DNA from: Halovenus carboxidivorans
Lineage (GTDB): Archaea; Halobacteriota; Halobacteria; Halobacteriales; Haloarculaceae
Assembly: GCF_009831575.1 (NCBI RefSeq)
Contig: NZ_WUUT01000005.1
Location: forward strand, 186,001 to 250,000
DNA: 64,000 bases
Direction: 5' to 3'
Position numbers and translations under genes: made by a program. How positions within the stretch are numbered: position 1 is the stretch's first letter; every line of letters starts with the position of its first letter. This document shows positions 1-8,605 of the stretch, piece after piece. The notes beneath the pieces were generated by a model. The model was not told where the DNA came from. It searched no databases and saw only the letters and a program-made list of their open reading frames with translations.

Positions 1-2
1 AA

Positions 3-980
3 GATCTCGTAGAGCGGTTAGACCGGTTTCGGGAGTTTTACGCGGATGTCGAGGCCGGTAGTGCACCTGGATCGCTGCTCGGGCTCGGTGCGTGTCTACT
101 GATGTTTGTCCATCCGGGCCAGTATGTTCATTACAAGTGGACGCAGATGCGGGATTTCTTCGGTGAGTTCGCGGACTACAAGGTGAACCAGGGGTTCGAT
201 GCGCGTCAGTATCAGGAATTAAATATTGCTTGCCAGGAACTCTTAGAGCGGTTGCAGGGCCGTGTTGACAACCCTTCGATGCTTCACGTCCAGACGATGA
301 TTTGGAGTTGGGATGATCTCCTCAACACGGGTGAAGACCCGGATTCGTCAGTAAACGTCGCTGCAGATACTGAGTACTACTGGGTGAATCAAAGTAATCC
401 GAGCGAACGGGACGAAGAGTATCTTCGATCCTCGGACACGTACTTTACTCGGGATTTAACAAAACTCGAACCAGGTGATGTCCTCCTCCATTACTGGGAT
501 GGCGGTGTACGAGCACACTCTGTTGTTCAAACGGAGGCATACGAGGTATCAGGGGCGGATCTCGAAGGAGCGGAGAATGACGAAACGTACTGGCGTGTGG
601 ACGTGGATCTCACGTACTTCGACACAGTACGGGAAATCGAAACAATCGCGCCAGTATTGCGGCGGGACGATATCAGGCAAGAGAAGGAAAAGTACGCAGT
701 GAATGCGACTGGCGTTCAGTCGTGGTATTTGTGTAACCTGACCGCAGCTGGAGCGGATTACTTACTCAATACGTATCCCGATGAGCCGGAGGCCAGCGAG
801 ACGGGGGAGACACAGTACTTTTGGGTGAATGCTGAAGCGACTGACTGGCACCACGAAGGCGGTGAAGTGTTCTACCGAGTAACGAACTCAGACGGGGAAC
901 CGCGTCGAAATATAGACGCGTACCGAGAGGCTCGTCGAGGCGATGAAGCACTCGTCTATCAAGTGTCTCCGGTGAAATAA
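3..980 (+). CDS. EVE-domain N-terminal part of a McrB-like protein (5' end outside window, ends at in-frame TAA)
   Basis: The reading frame is open from base 3, so the true start lies to the left of the window. After an N-terminal helical region (around the motif FVHPGQYVHYKW, typical of the segment before EVE domains in McrB-like ATPases) there is one complete EVE/PUA-like domain starting at YYWVNQ. A second EVE domain starts at QYFWVNAEATDW but is cut by TAA at 978-980. The frame continues without shift into the next gene, whose first 70 residues look like the missing second half of that EVE domain. I read this as the 5' part of one gene split by a nonsense codon. EVE domains of known systems bind modified bases in DNA, so this part would be the target sensor. 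It could still be translated as a separate subunit. Confidence 0.7.
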   Translation, partial: DLVERLDRFREFYADVEAGSAPGSLLGLGACLLMFVHPGQYVHYKWTQMRDFFGEFADYKVNQGFDARQYQELNIACQELLERLQGRVDNPSMLHVQTMIWSWDDLLNTGEDPDSSVNVAADTEYYWVNQSNPSERDEEYLRSSDTYFTRDLTKLEPGDVLLHYWDGGVRAHSVVQTEAYEVSGADLEGAENDETYWRVDVDLTYFDTVREIETIAPVLRRDDIRQEKEKYAVNATGVQSWYLCNLTAAGADYLLNTYPDEPEASETGETQYFWVNAEATDWHHEGGEVFYRVTNSDGEPRRNIDAYREARRGDEALVYQVSPVK

Positions 981-998
981 GTCGTTGGCCGGGCGATA

Positions 999-2276
999 GT
1001 GACGCAAGAGATTCATGAGGAAGCGGAACCGGATAATGCTAAGGAGCAAGTGAAGGGTATTACACTTCGCTGGGAGGAGTCTTTAGATGGACCTCAGTGG
1101 AGTGATATACAGGCCGATGATGCTCTGGAGACAAGTCAGCTCGTTAAGTCTGACAACAGCTTCGTCATCACGGAACTCACACAAACAGAGTTCGACAGGA
1201 TTGTAGAGTTAAGCCAGATCGAGCGGTTCGACGATTTCGCTGAGAAGCTTGCGGTTCCTTCGGAAGAAATTACGGTTCCCAGAGGCAATCTATATTTCCC
1301 TGAAACAGAGTGGAAAAGAATTCGAAATAGAGTCGAACAGGCGTTGACGAGCGGGAATCACGTGTTGCTGTTCGGTCCGCCTGGGACAGGGAAAACAAAA
1401 TTGGCGCGGCAAGTGTGTGAAGCGACGGTGGGTGAGGATACGTCGGAGCTCGTGACAGCGTCGGCTGATTGGTCGACGTTCGACACGGTCGGCGGGTATC
1501 AAACGACCACGCAGAATACGCTGGAATTCGAGCCGGGAGTTGTGTTAGACCGGTTTCAGGCAGATGGCGACGGGACACCCGCGAATGAGTGGCTGGTCAT
1601 CGACGAACTCAACCGGGCAGATATCGACAAAGCGTTCGGGTCGTTATTCTCGGCATTGACGGGAGAAAGCGTCACATTACCGTTTGATGACGCCGACGGG
1701 GATCCGATCGAGATCCTCGACGCATGCCGCAGCCACGAGGAGATCGGTCAGAACCGGTTTTTCATCCCTGAGGACTGGCGGATGTTAGCGACGATGAACA
1801 CGCTCGACAAGACGTCGCTGTACGAGATGAGCTACGCGTTTATGCGACGCTGGGCGTTCGTCCCTGTCGGAGTTCCTGATCTTCCTGAGCGTGAGGATGG
1901 TGATGATTCTGCACTCGAATCACTCGTTGCAGACTATGTCGCAGTCTGGGCGGCAAACGGTGGAGTTCCGGAAGCAGACCAGCACTACGAGACGATCGGG
2001 CGTATCTGGCGAGCGGTTAATGAACAGCGAGCCATCGGACCAGCCATCGTTGAGGACATTTATGAACACGTTGCAGCTGCTCCCTCAACGGAGACAGCGG
2101 ATTACGTTTCGCCGATCATTATGTATGTGTTTCCGCAGTTGGAAGGGCTGCGGCGGAATGAGTTAGAGCAGCTGATTGGGGCGCTTGACGAGATTGTTGA
2201 GGACGAGACGGGAGAGTTGTGGACAGTCGCACGTGATTTCTTCCAGATTGAGCTGCAGCCAGGTGGGGGAGAGTAA
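999..2276 (+). CDS. McrB-like AAA+ ATPase of a type IV restriction module (downstream half of split gene)
   Basis: A 425-residue protein from a GTG start, in the same frame as the upstream EVE gene and separated from it only by TAA and 18 bases. Residues 1-75 match the C-terminal half of an EVE domain (ending SFVITELTQTEFDRI). The AAA+ core follows: Walker A GPPGTGKT at 126-133, Walker B with LVIDELNRAD near residue 200, and the McrB-type sensor MNTLDKT before an arginine-rich segment (MRRW). McrB proteins use nucleotide hydrolysis to translocate DNA and activate the McrC nuclease, which is encoded 6 bases downstream. GTG at 999 is the first plausible restart after the stop. If it is used, the ATPase carries only half of an EVE domain, so its DNA recognition would depend on the upstream fragment or be lost. 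Confidence 0.8.
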   Translation: MTQEIHEEAEPDNAKEQVKGITLRWEESLDGPQWSDIQADDALETSQLVKSDNSFVITELTQTEFDRIVELSQIERFDDFAEKLAVPSEEITVPRGNLYFPETEWKRIRNRVEQALTSGNHVLLFGPPGTGKTKLARQVCEATVGEDTSELVTASADWSTFDTVGGYQTTTQNTLEFEPGVVLDRFQADGDGTPANEWLVIDELNRADIDKAFGSLFSALTGESVTLPFDDADGDPIEILDACRSHEEIGQNRFFIPEDWRMLATMNTLDKTSLYEMSYAFMRRWAFVPVGVPDLPEREDGDDSALESLVADYVAVWAANGGVPEADQHYETIGRIWRAVNEQRAIGPAIVEDIYEHVAAAPSTETADYVSPIIMYVFPQLEGLRRNELEQLIGALDEIVEDETGELWTVARDFFQIELQPGGGE

Positions 2277-2282
2277 CTGAAG

Positions 2283-3676
2283 ATGGCGAAGACGACTGAA
2301 GAGGCGTTGTTGGGAGAGATTGCCGACGATTTCCAGACGTATCTCCGGAAAGGCGTTCGATTTGATCGAGTTATCGGGTCGGCGCACGCTGATCTGGATA
2401 TCGACGACATCGAAACGCTGCTCCGGATTCACTTCGTCTTGACCGATGCTGAAGACGACAGCTCGGAAGTCGGTGTCTTGGATTTCATGCGGCAGTTGGA
2501 AGACCGGATTCGGCAGATGAAGACGACAACCGCTCCGGAGTCGTTCCAGTACCGTGGTGAGATCCGCGGACAGATCGACTGGCAGGAAACGGTGAAGACA
2601 CGGGCACGCGCTGGTCGGCTGGATGAGCCGCTGTTTGTGTGTACGCAGCCTGAAGAGCACTATAACATCGACGAGAACCTCGTGCTGAAACGGTTACTGA
2701 CGATTATTCACGAGATCGTTACAGATGACCTTGCGTACGCGCTGGACAACCCGGAGGGGTATGACTGGCTGAACGAGTGGGTGATGCCGCACACAGGCGG
2801 GAGTGGCCGGGGCGTGGAGTCAGCAGCGGAGATGCTTGACCGGATTTACGAGCAGAACATCTACCTGCAGCGGATCAACGTCGGTGATACCGATATCACG
2901 GACAGAACCATCGAGTCAGTCAAGCGTTCGCGCTCGCAGTTCTATCAGGATGCAGCGGTCCTACTGGATCGGTACCGACAGTTGATGAACCACGAGTTGG
3001 ACAGTACCGAAGCGCGAGATATATTGAATCACACACTCATTGCGCCAGCGAACACGGACACGCTGTTCGAACTGTACTGGGTGTTCCGCGTACTTGATTC
3101 GTACGAGGGCGTGGAGTATCGGGTGTTGACTGACAGTCGAGATAGTCCGTCGACGATCGCTACGTGGGAGCAGGACGGGTCACAGTTCGTCTTGTCTCAC
3201 GATGCGACCGGTGAAGGGCTTTCATTCAGTGAATCAATTGGCTCTGAAGATATTGAGCCTGATGGGTACCTGTACCGTATGAACGAGGTGCTCTCCCGAT
3301 GGCAAACGATCTCTGAGGATCTGCTTGGGCGTGGTGGCAGTGATTCATTGTGGGGCGGCCGTCCTGATATCGTCTTGGAGCGATACCGGGAGACAGAGGC
3401 TGGTGGGACGGAACTTGAACAAGTGTTCCTTGGTGAAGTGAAGTACACGCAGAATACCGACTACGTCGTAACCGGGCTCAGGGAACTACTGGAGTACATG
3501 GCGTTTTCAAACAGTCGGAGACTAACGAGTACGTTGAATCCGCAGAAGACCTACTGGAGTCAGTCAATGTCAAGGGGTTGCTGTTCGTCGACGAGTTAGC
3601 CCGCGAAACAACCGCTAACCGCGACGAAGACGTGAAAATAATTCAATACCCAGAATCACCGGGAGCGGTATTGTAA
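2283..3676 (+). pseudogene. McrC-like PD-(D/E)XK nuclease, frameshifted near the C-terminus
   Basis: The frame opened by ATG 2283 encodes a McrC-like subunit: an N-terminal region that would contact the McrB ring, a helical middle, and a C-terminal nuclease with PDIVLERY and then FLGEVKYT (acidic residue, then ExK). After LLEYMAF (codon ending 3506) the frame becomes unlike the family and stops at 3599. In the -1 frame, from about 3506, a sensible McrC tail continues (EYVESAEDLL, then VKGLLFVDELARE, ending PGAVL) to TAA 3674-3676. One base therefore seems to be missing in the T/A-rich stretch at 3503-3513. The catalytic residues precede the lesion, but the last roughly 55 residues are replaced. 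A sequencing error or ribosomal frameshifting are the alternatives. Confidence 0.75.
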
Positions 3677-3706
3677 GCCGGATCGCCGTGGACTTCGAAC
3701 TCAGTT

Positions 3707-5110
3707 TTATTGGGTGCTCATTGTAATCTGGGTGTTGTAGACCTCCGCGACGGCGCCCGTGTAAGTATCGTCGAGGATGGCGATCAAATCGGGATTTTCG
3801 ACGACGAGATCCGAAAACCCTCGTTCGAGGGCAGCCACGTAGGCCGCAAAAAAATCGCTGTGCTCGTCAGGGACGATGTCGTACTCTGCCGAGATCATGT
3901 TCCGTTTATTCTCGGTGCGACTGGCAGCGTCCGGCAGCGCTGCGTCGATCGCATCTGCCCGCTCATCGAAGTGCTCCGATACAGCATCGATGAACGATTG
4001 ATCGTTTGCTCCCATGTTCCGGAAGTAGAGTGTGAGCGTATTGTCTCTGATTGCTGTTTCACGGTCGTTTTCGAGGCGGTGATGGAACCCGCTTCGGGCG
4101 TCGTTTCGATCATCTGGCCGGCCGTGGAGGACGTCTGTGAGGTCGTCTGTGTGTCGCCACCAGCCGTGTTTGAAGATCATCCCCCAATCGGAACTCGTTG
4201 AGCGAAACCACCAGTCCCCGATAGCGTCGTTCGCACACTCGAACAGTACGTGGTAATCGCTCTCCGAGCGGATCGATCCTTCATCGGCGGTGACGAGACG
4301 ATCTGAAAGCCGCGAGGGCCAGTTATGAGAGAACGTCTCCCACTGGTTCTCGAACGTGTCCGTCACGTCAGCGATGGCATCGTAGTGGTCGAGATACAGT
4401 TCGACTTTCTCGTCAACGTCGTCGGTGGGATCTGACATACCTGTGATGGATCGAATATCGTCAACGAATTCGTGGAGTTGTACGACGGTTCGTTGTGGAT
4501 ATCGTGGTGCGTTATTGACGATGAAATTTGTTAGGACCGTTTCGACGAAGGCTGTCCACGTCCAGTTACTGAATTCTGGGTCGTTCGCGTCGGGCCGGTC
4601 GTTTTGATGCAGATAGAGATAGTACGCGCCAGACTCGTAGTCGTCCTTTGGAACACCGTCGATGTGCGTGACGTCCTGTCGATAGAACTCTGTTTGAGTG
4701 TCTTCGGCAGAGAATTTGAGTTCGACTAGGAGGAACCATTCGTTTGGGACTTGAACTGCTAGGTCAACGAATCCTGACGACAATGTTTCTCCGCCGACCT
4801 GCTCAGTGAGCCGTACTTGATCGTCGACGACGACATCCGAGAGGTCGTGGATATCCTCCTCGAATCCACACGCGTCGGGGAGGCCATTGAGAAATGCGCG
4901 GAGAAATTCCGAGTTCATTCGATGTGGCTGTTCCGGGTCGAGGAAGTATGCGAAGAGACGGTTGATGTACACCTCGGCTTTCTGTTGCGTTCCTAACGAG
5001 TATTCGATCACGTCCATCAGCGATCGGGGCGTTTCGGGAACCGCGGTGAGTTGCTCCCACCGGCGTGTCAGTCTCGTTAATTCCTGTCGCAAGTCGTCTG
5101 GCTCGGTCAT
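3707..5110 (-). CDS. PD-(D/E)XK nuclease family protein (467 aa)
   Basis: A stand-alone protein convergent with the McrC-like gene. The nuclease core is visible as D116 in SGFVDLAVQ and E130/K132 in LLVELKF, followed by a helix with QTEFYRQDV that resembles the QxxxY-type motif. The N-terminal 110 residues are helical and the C-terminal half (residues 230-467) has no motif I know. The layout fits the PDDEXK_4-type proteins often annotated in bacterial and archaeal defence islands. A TATA-like element (reverse strand of 5142-5149) lies about 35 bases before the ATG and supports this start and its own promoter. Target and partner are unknown. It may be a solitary nuclease or an accessory of the neighbouring McrBC-like module. 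Confidence 0.75.
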   Translation of the reverse strand: MTEPDDLRQELTRLTRRWEQLTAVPETPRSLMDVIEYSLGTQQKAEVYINRLFAYFLDPEQPHRMNSEFLRAFLNGLPDACGFEEDIHDLSDVVVDDQVRLTEQVGGETLSSGFVDLAVQVPNEWFLLVELKFSAEDTQTEFYRQDVTHIDGVPKDDYESGAYYLYLHQNDRPDANDPEFSNWTWTAFVETVLTNFIVNNAPRYPQRTVVQLHEFVDDIRSITGMSDPTDDVDEKVELYLDHYDAIADVTDTFENQWETFSHNWPSRLSDRLVTADEGSIRSESDYHVLFECANDAIGDWWFRSTSSDWGMIFKHGWWRHTDDLTDVLHGRPDDRNDARSGFHHRLENDRETAIRDNTLTLYFRNMGANDQSFIDAVSEHFDERADAIDAALPDAASRTENKRNMISAEYDIVPDEHSDFFAAYVAALERGFSDLVVENPDLIAILDDTYTGAVAEVYNTQITMSTQ

Positions 5111-5456
5111 ACCATCCTCTATCAGGACAACTCAATGGAGAAGTATAGGAGCTTTGCCAACATATTGTGGAATAAAACTAATACACGGTTTGACAGATGT
5201 TTAGAGAGATGAATACGATATACAGACAAGCGGCTCTGTTGAAATTCTTTAACCCAGACAGGAATCAGGTGCGGAATACAAGACACAAGTCTTGCACAAT
5301 GCTTCAGTCAGATTCAACCTGATCGGATCGATCCGTACAAGATATGTATTCAGCAGTCTGCTTCTGGTGCTTTCACAACGAAACACGTCTGATCGATAAA
5401 TAATGAGTGAATTAATTGATTAAAATACAAGTTCTAAGAAATAGATTGTTAGCACT
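5111..5456. other. A/T-rich intergenic region between divergent genes
   Basis: I see no convincing gene here. The left end carries the TATA-like element of the nuclease gene (5142-5149, reverse strand). The right end carries a TATA element TTAAAATA (5420-5427) placed correctly for the small membrane protein at 5457. The middle is rich in A and T compared with the core part of the window, which fits acquired DNA. Confidence 0.6.
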
Positions 5457-5750
5457 ATGACGGCGGCGCTTGAACGGTTCAAACAAAAATATGCCGGGAC
5501 AGTCGTTGGGAAATGCTTCGTACTCACCGTGACTGGGGCGGGAGTTGTTGGAATGTTCGCGGTCGGAATTCTTGAGATCTGGTTTACCACCCAGATACTT
5601 GGGTGGAGATCAAGCGCCGCATTGCTAACTGGAGGAGTGGTGGGTATCGTTGTGGCGGTGGCATTGTTTCAAGGATGGATCATGTGGCTCGTCGACTGGC
5701 GTCAACAGCCAGCCGCTCCTATGCGGGTTTTATTCGAAGAGTACTGGTGA
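5457..5750 (+). CDS. Small two-helix membrane protein, function unknown
   Basis: A 97-residue protein with two hydrophobic segments (about residues 20-47, VLTVTGAGVVGMFAVG onward, and 52-78, AALLTGGVVGIVVAVALFQG), a basic N-terminus (RFKQKY) and a short charged C-terminus. I do not recognise the family. The ATG is preceded by a TATA element centred near 5424, giving a short leader of about 7 bases, and a run of six T follows the stop, so it looks like an independent transcription unit. Small membrane proteins in defence islands are sometimes effectors or toxins, but nothing in the sequence proves that here. Confidence 0.6.
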   Translation: MTAALERFKQKYAGTVVGKCFVLTVTGAGVVGMFAVGILEIWFTTQILGWRSSAALLTGGVVGIVVAVALFQGWIMWLVDWRQQPAAPMRVLFEEYW

Positions 5751-5753
5751 GTT

Positions 5754-5759
5754 TTTTCT
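5754..5759 (+). terminator. T-run terminator after the small membrane protein gene
   Basis: Six consecutive T directly follow the stop codon of the gene ending at 5750, with further T-rich tracts near 5790. Archaeal RNA polymerase terminates at such oligo-T stretches. Confidence 0.4.
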
Positions 5760-5983
5760 CAGTCACCCAGCAGAGCATATCTATAGTAGTTTTTAACCGG
5801 TATAGATAGGGTACATACACAGCACGCGGGGTCGCTATCTTGACCTGCTCGAATCAATCAGTACAGGCGAGCAATCTAGCGCAATTGGTTACGATATATC
5901 GGAATATTGGTACGAACGGTGTACTGAGTACAGAGGATATATGTAGCAATCTGGGTTTCTGTCGTGCGCCAAAAATTAAACAT

Positions 5984-6181
5984 CTATGAACTTGCTTTTT
6001 TTCTGCTGTCGTAGTACACGCCAAACAACAAAATGAGTCCGCTCACGACCATCCCTAAGCCTGCAAAAAGGATTATAATTAATTCATCGTCACTGTTGAT
6101 GACGTAGGGAGAACCGAACGTGATCGTGAATATGAGCCCGCTAATAATCACGTAGATTGCTGCACTCGTCTGATTATCCAT
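5984..6181 (-). CDS. Small two-helix membrane protein, function unknown
   Basis: A 65-residue protein starting MDNQTSAAIYVI with two hydrophobic segments separated by the acidic loop NSDDE, ending in a basic tail (DSRKKASS), which suggests a cytoplasmic C-terminus. A longer start at 6205 is possible, but the TATA element (reverse strand of 6216-6223) would place the transcript start near 6193, inside that extension, so I prefer the ATG at 6181. It resembles many haloarchaeal hypothetical two-helix proteins and has no motif I recognise. No partner gene is adjacent; the region around it is A/T-rich. Confidence 0.5.
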   Translation of the reverse strand: MDNQTSAAIYVIISGLIFTITFGSPYVINSDDELIIILFAGLGMVVSGLILLFGVYYDSRKKASS

Positions 6182-6205
6182 ATCAGTTGTATTGAATTTG
6201 TACAA

Positions 6206-6547
6206 ACTAAGATCGTATAAATCATACTGTTAATCCTACTGACAGTCTTAATTGGCCGTACCCCACGTGTAAGACTCACGCATTTCTCTTGTACGGCGCT
6301 CAGAAAACATACGGATATTGTCAGCACTTTCAGCAGTCAATTTACAGTGCTACTGAGCAGTGGTCTCAGGAGGGAGAATAGTGGTTAGTGAGTGCTGCAT
6401 TGATCCTCTATATACAGCACGACGATAGAAACATATCACAGCTTGAGGATTTTAACAGAGCTAAACTAGCAAAGTGCAATAGTCGGGAGTAGGAATACTC
6501 TTATGACGTAACCGTTCAACGGTTGCACGTATCCGAGGGACAATTGC
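6206..6547. other. A/T-rich intergenic region with promoter of the AddAB-like operon
   Basis: No gene is visible. The left end holds the promoter of the small membrane protein gene. The right end holds the presumed promoter of the operon starting at 6548: a weak TATA-like stretch at 6496-6504 and a perfect palindrome at 6510-6524. Confidence 0.5.
6510..6524. promoter_or_regulatory. Perfect inverted repeat upstream of the AddAB-like operon (possible operator)
   Basis: AACCGTT-C-AACGGTT is a perfect 7-bp inverted repeat with a 1-base centre, 23 bases before the GTG start and just downstream of a TATA-like stretch. The placement suits a repressor site, but no regulator gene is adjacent, so this is inference from symmetry and position. 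Confidence 0.4.
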
Positions 6548-8605
6548 GTGTCACGATCATCTAGTTACCAACAGTTCACCGGAACATTAGTTACGACACC
6601 GTTTGGAGGCGAAAACGTCGAACGGACAGCGCAGGAGGAATACCGAACGCTCCTTGACGAGCATGATTCTGAGGATGTGCTGGTTATCACGGGTGCGCCA
6701 GCGAGTGCGGACACGTTCCGTGAGACGTTAGGTGAGGAACTGGCGGGTGCGGCGACGCCGTACGTGACGTCGTCGGTGGTGCACGCGACCGATGTCCTCA
6801 ACCAGACCGATGATCGCGTCATTCTCTCCGACGCGTTGCGGCGTGAACTCCTCTACCGATTCCTCGACGATTACGAGTGGGAAACCGAGTACCTGCAACG
6901 GGCGTCTGCGCAGCCGTCGTTCATCGAGGATGTGGACGCCGTGATGGGCACGATTTCTTGGCAGGCAGTCACGCCTGATGAAACTCCGGAACTCCGTGAT
7001 ATCACGGCTGCACTCGACACGTTCCACGAGTGGCTCGCAGAACACGGACACATGGAACGCGGCCAACTCATTTCGGAGGCGCTCGATGTCCTCACTGGGG
7101 ATGCCCGCGAGGCTGTCGTCGATTTCGACGCGGTGCTTGCAGTCGAGTTTGAGGAGTTTTTCCCGCTTGACCGCGCGTATCTCGACGCGCTCGTGGGGGA
7201 CTGTGAGCTCGTCTGTCTTGCTGAAGAGAACGGTAGTGTGCGGCGCACGTGGGTCGAGACGGGACCAGTCACGGACTACGTCTCGTTTAGCGAGACGCGA
7301 CGCGGGGCATCGGGAACGCCGTCGACGCGGCCAGCTGCGACGGCAGCCTATTTCGCCGACGAAACGGTCTCAGAAGATCCAGGGGCCGGGTCGGTTTCTG
7401 TCCTCGCTGCGGATTCCAGTGACGAACAACTCGCTGAGATTGCGAACGAGATCGAAGACCTCGTGTCGCAGTCGGACTGGAGGTACGAGGACATCGCTGT
7501 CGCCACGAAGCAAAGCGGCAGTGCTGTTACGGACAGTATCGAAGCGCTCGAAAGCACTGGGATTCCGACTGAATCGACGACAGTCACTGGGTTCGGTGAC
7601 GATCCTGCGATTCGAGAACTCCTCGCGGCCGTTCGATACCTCGCCGACGACGAAGACGATGTGTCCGACCACGGCCCGGCACGCGATACAGAGCGCTTAG
7701 ACCGTGTCAACAAGTCTGATAGCCTCGAAGACGCGATTCGCTGGTGGGCGACAGACTCCGGGTTAAAACAGCGGATCGCGGAGCGTGCGTCGCCGTTGGA
7801 TGCACGCGCGCAGTTCGGGAACGTCCGCCGGGCATTCCGCATGGCGGAGTTCCTCGAAGAAACAGAGTTCGTGGATGCGACGTGGGAGTCCTTTACGGAG
7901 ATGCTTGAACGCGCTCACGAGTATGCACCGCAGCAGAATCAGACGAGCGCGACAGATCTCGACGGTGGTGTTCGCGTCGATCACTTGCAAGCGGTTAAGA
8001 ACGAATCGTTCCGCGCGGTGTTTCTCGTGAATCTCGTCAACAGTGAGTACCCGGGTGACCCGTTCCTGACGCGGTTGTTTCCGACCGAGCGAGTCGCATC
8101 GATGCCGGATTACCCCGGTGTCACGGAACTCGATGGCGCGGATGTGGACGCGACGTTCCCGACGACGTCGACAGCGTCGGGACGACCGTTCGCGCAGTAC
8201 CACACGGAGCACGCGCGGCGGCGATTGGCTGTCGGTGCGGGTGCGGCAGAAGAGCGGCTCTACTGTTGTCTCTACGAGTATGAGGACACGGCACTCGAAG
8301 AGCGGACGCAGGCGTCGCGGTTTCTCACAGCGGCGTATGAAGCTTTGCCGTGGGTGACCGAGGCCGGCGAGCCACACATTACGAGTGAGCAAGCGGCGGA
8401 AACGTTCCTGTTATCGCGGGTCGACGAGGCGCTCGCGGAGGTGCGTCGCGCGAACAGTCAGGACGTGACGGTGTCGCTCGACGAGGTCGAAGCGGAACTC
8501 GGTGAGATTCAGGATCTGCTCGAACAAAGCGGGTCCCGAGGGGACGAGCTCCGGGAAGCGTTGCGTGCACGTGTCGAGTTCGCTAACGGGGAGGTGCGGC
8601 GATGA
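6548..8605 (+). CDS. AddB-like inactivated UvrD-family helicase subunit
   Basis: A 685-residue protein with the fold order of a superfamily 1 helicase but degenerate motifs. The Walker A position reads TTPFGGENVER without a GKT. The motif II region is FEEFFPLDRAYL, where active relatives have DEFQDTDRLQF. The C-terminal half keeps recognisable counterparts of motifs V and VI (VDHLQAVKNESFRAVFLVNL and a segment RRRLAVGAGAAEERLYC). This is the pattern of AddB, whose helicase core is inactive and used for DNA scanning. Unlike bacterial AddB there is no nuclease domain in this chain; it is encoded by the next gene, which overlaps by 4 bases (ATGA). GTG 6548 is the first start after the promoter region. 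Expected role: structural DNA-binding subunit of a helicase-nuclease. Confidence 0.7.
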   Translation: MSRSSSYQQFTGTLVTTPFGGENVERTAQEEYRTLLDEHDSEDVLVITGAPASADTFRETLGEELAGAATPYVTSSVVHATDVLNQTDDRVILSDALRRELLYRFLDDYEWETEYLQRASAQPSFIEDVDAVMGTISWQAVTPDETPELRDITAALDTFHEWLAEHGHMERGQLISEALDVLTGDAREAVVDFDAVLAVEFEEFFPLDRAYLDALVGDCELVCLAEENGSVRRTWVETGPVTDYVSFSETRRGASGTPSTRPAATAAYFADETVSEDPGAGSVSVLAADSSDEQLAEIANEIEDLVSQSDWRYEDIAVATKQSGSAVTDSIEALESTGIPTESTTVTGFGDDPAIRELLAAVRYLADDEDDVSDHGPARDTERLDRVNKSDSLEDAIRWWATDSGLKQRIAERASPLDARAQFGNVRRAFRMAEFLEETEFVDATWESFTEMLERAHEYAPQQNQTSATDLDGGVRVDHLQAVKNESFRAVFLVNLVNSEYPGDPFLTRLFPTERVASMPDYPGVTELDGADVDATFPTTSTASGRPFAQYHTEHARRRLAVGAGAAEERLYCCLYEYEDTALEERTQASRFLTAAYEALPWVTEAGEPHITSEQAAETFLLSRVDEALAEVRRANSQDVTVSLDEVEAELGEIQDLLEQSGSRGDELREALRARVEFANGEVRR

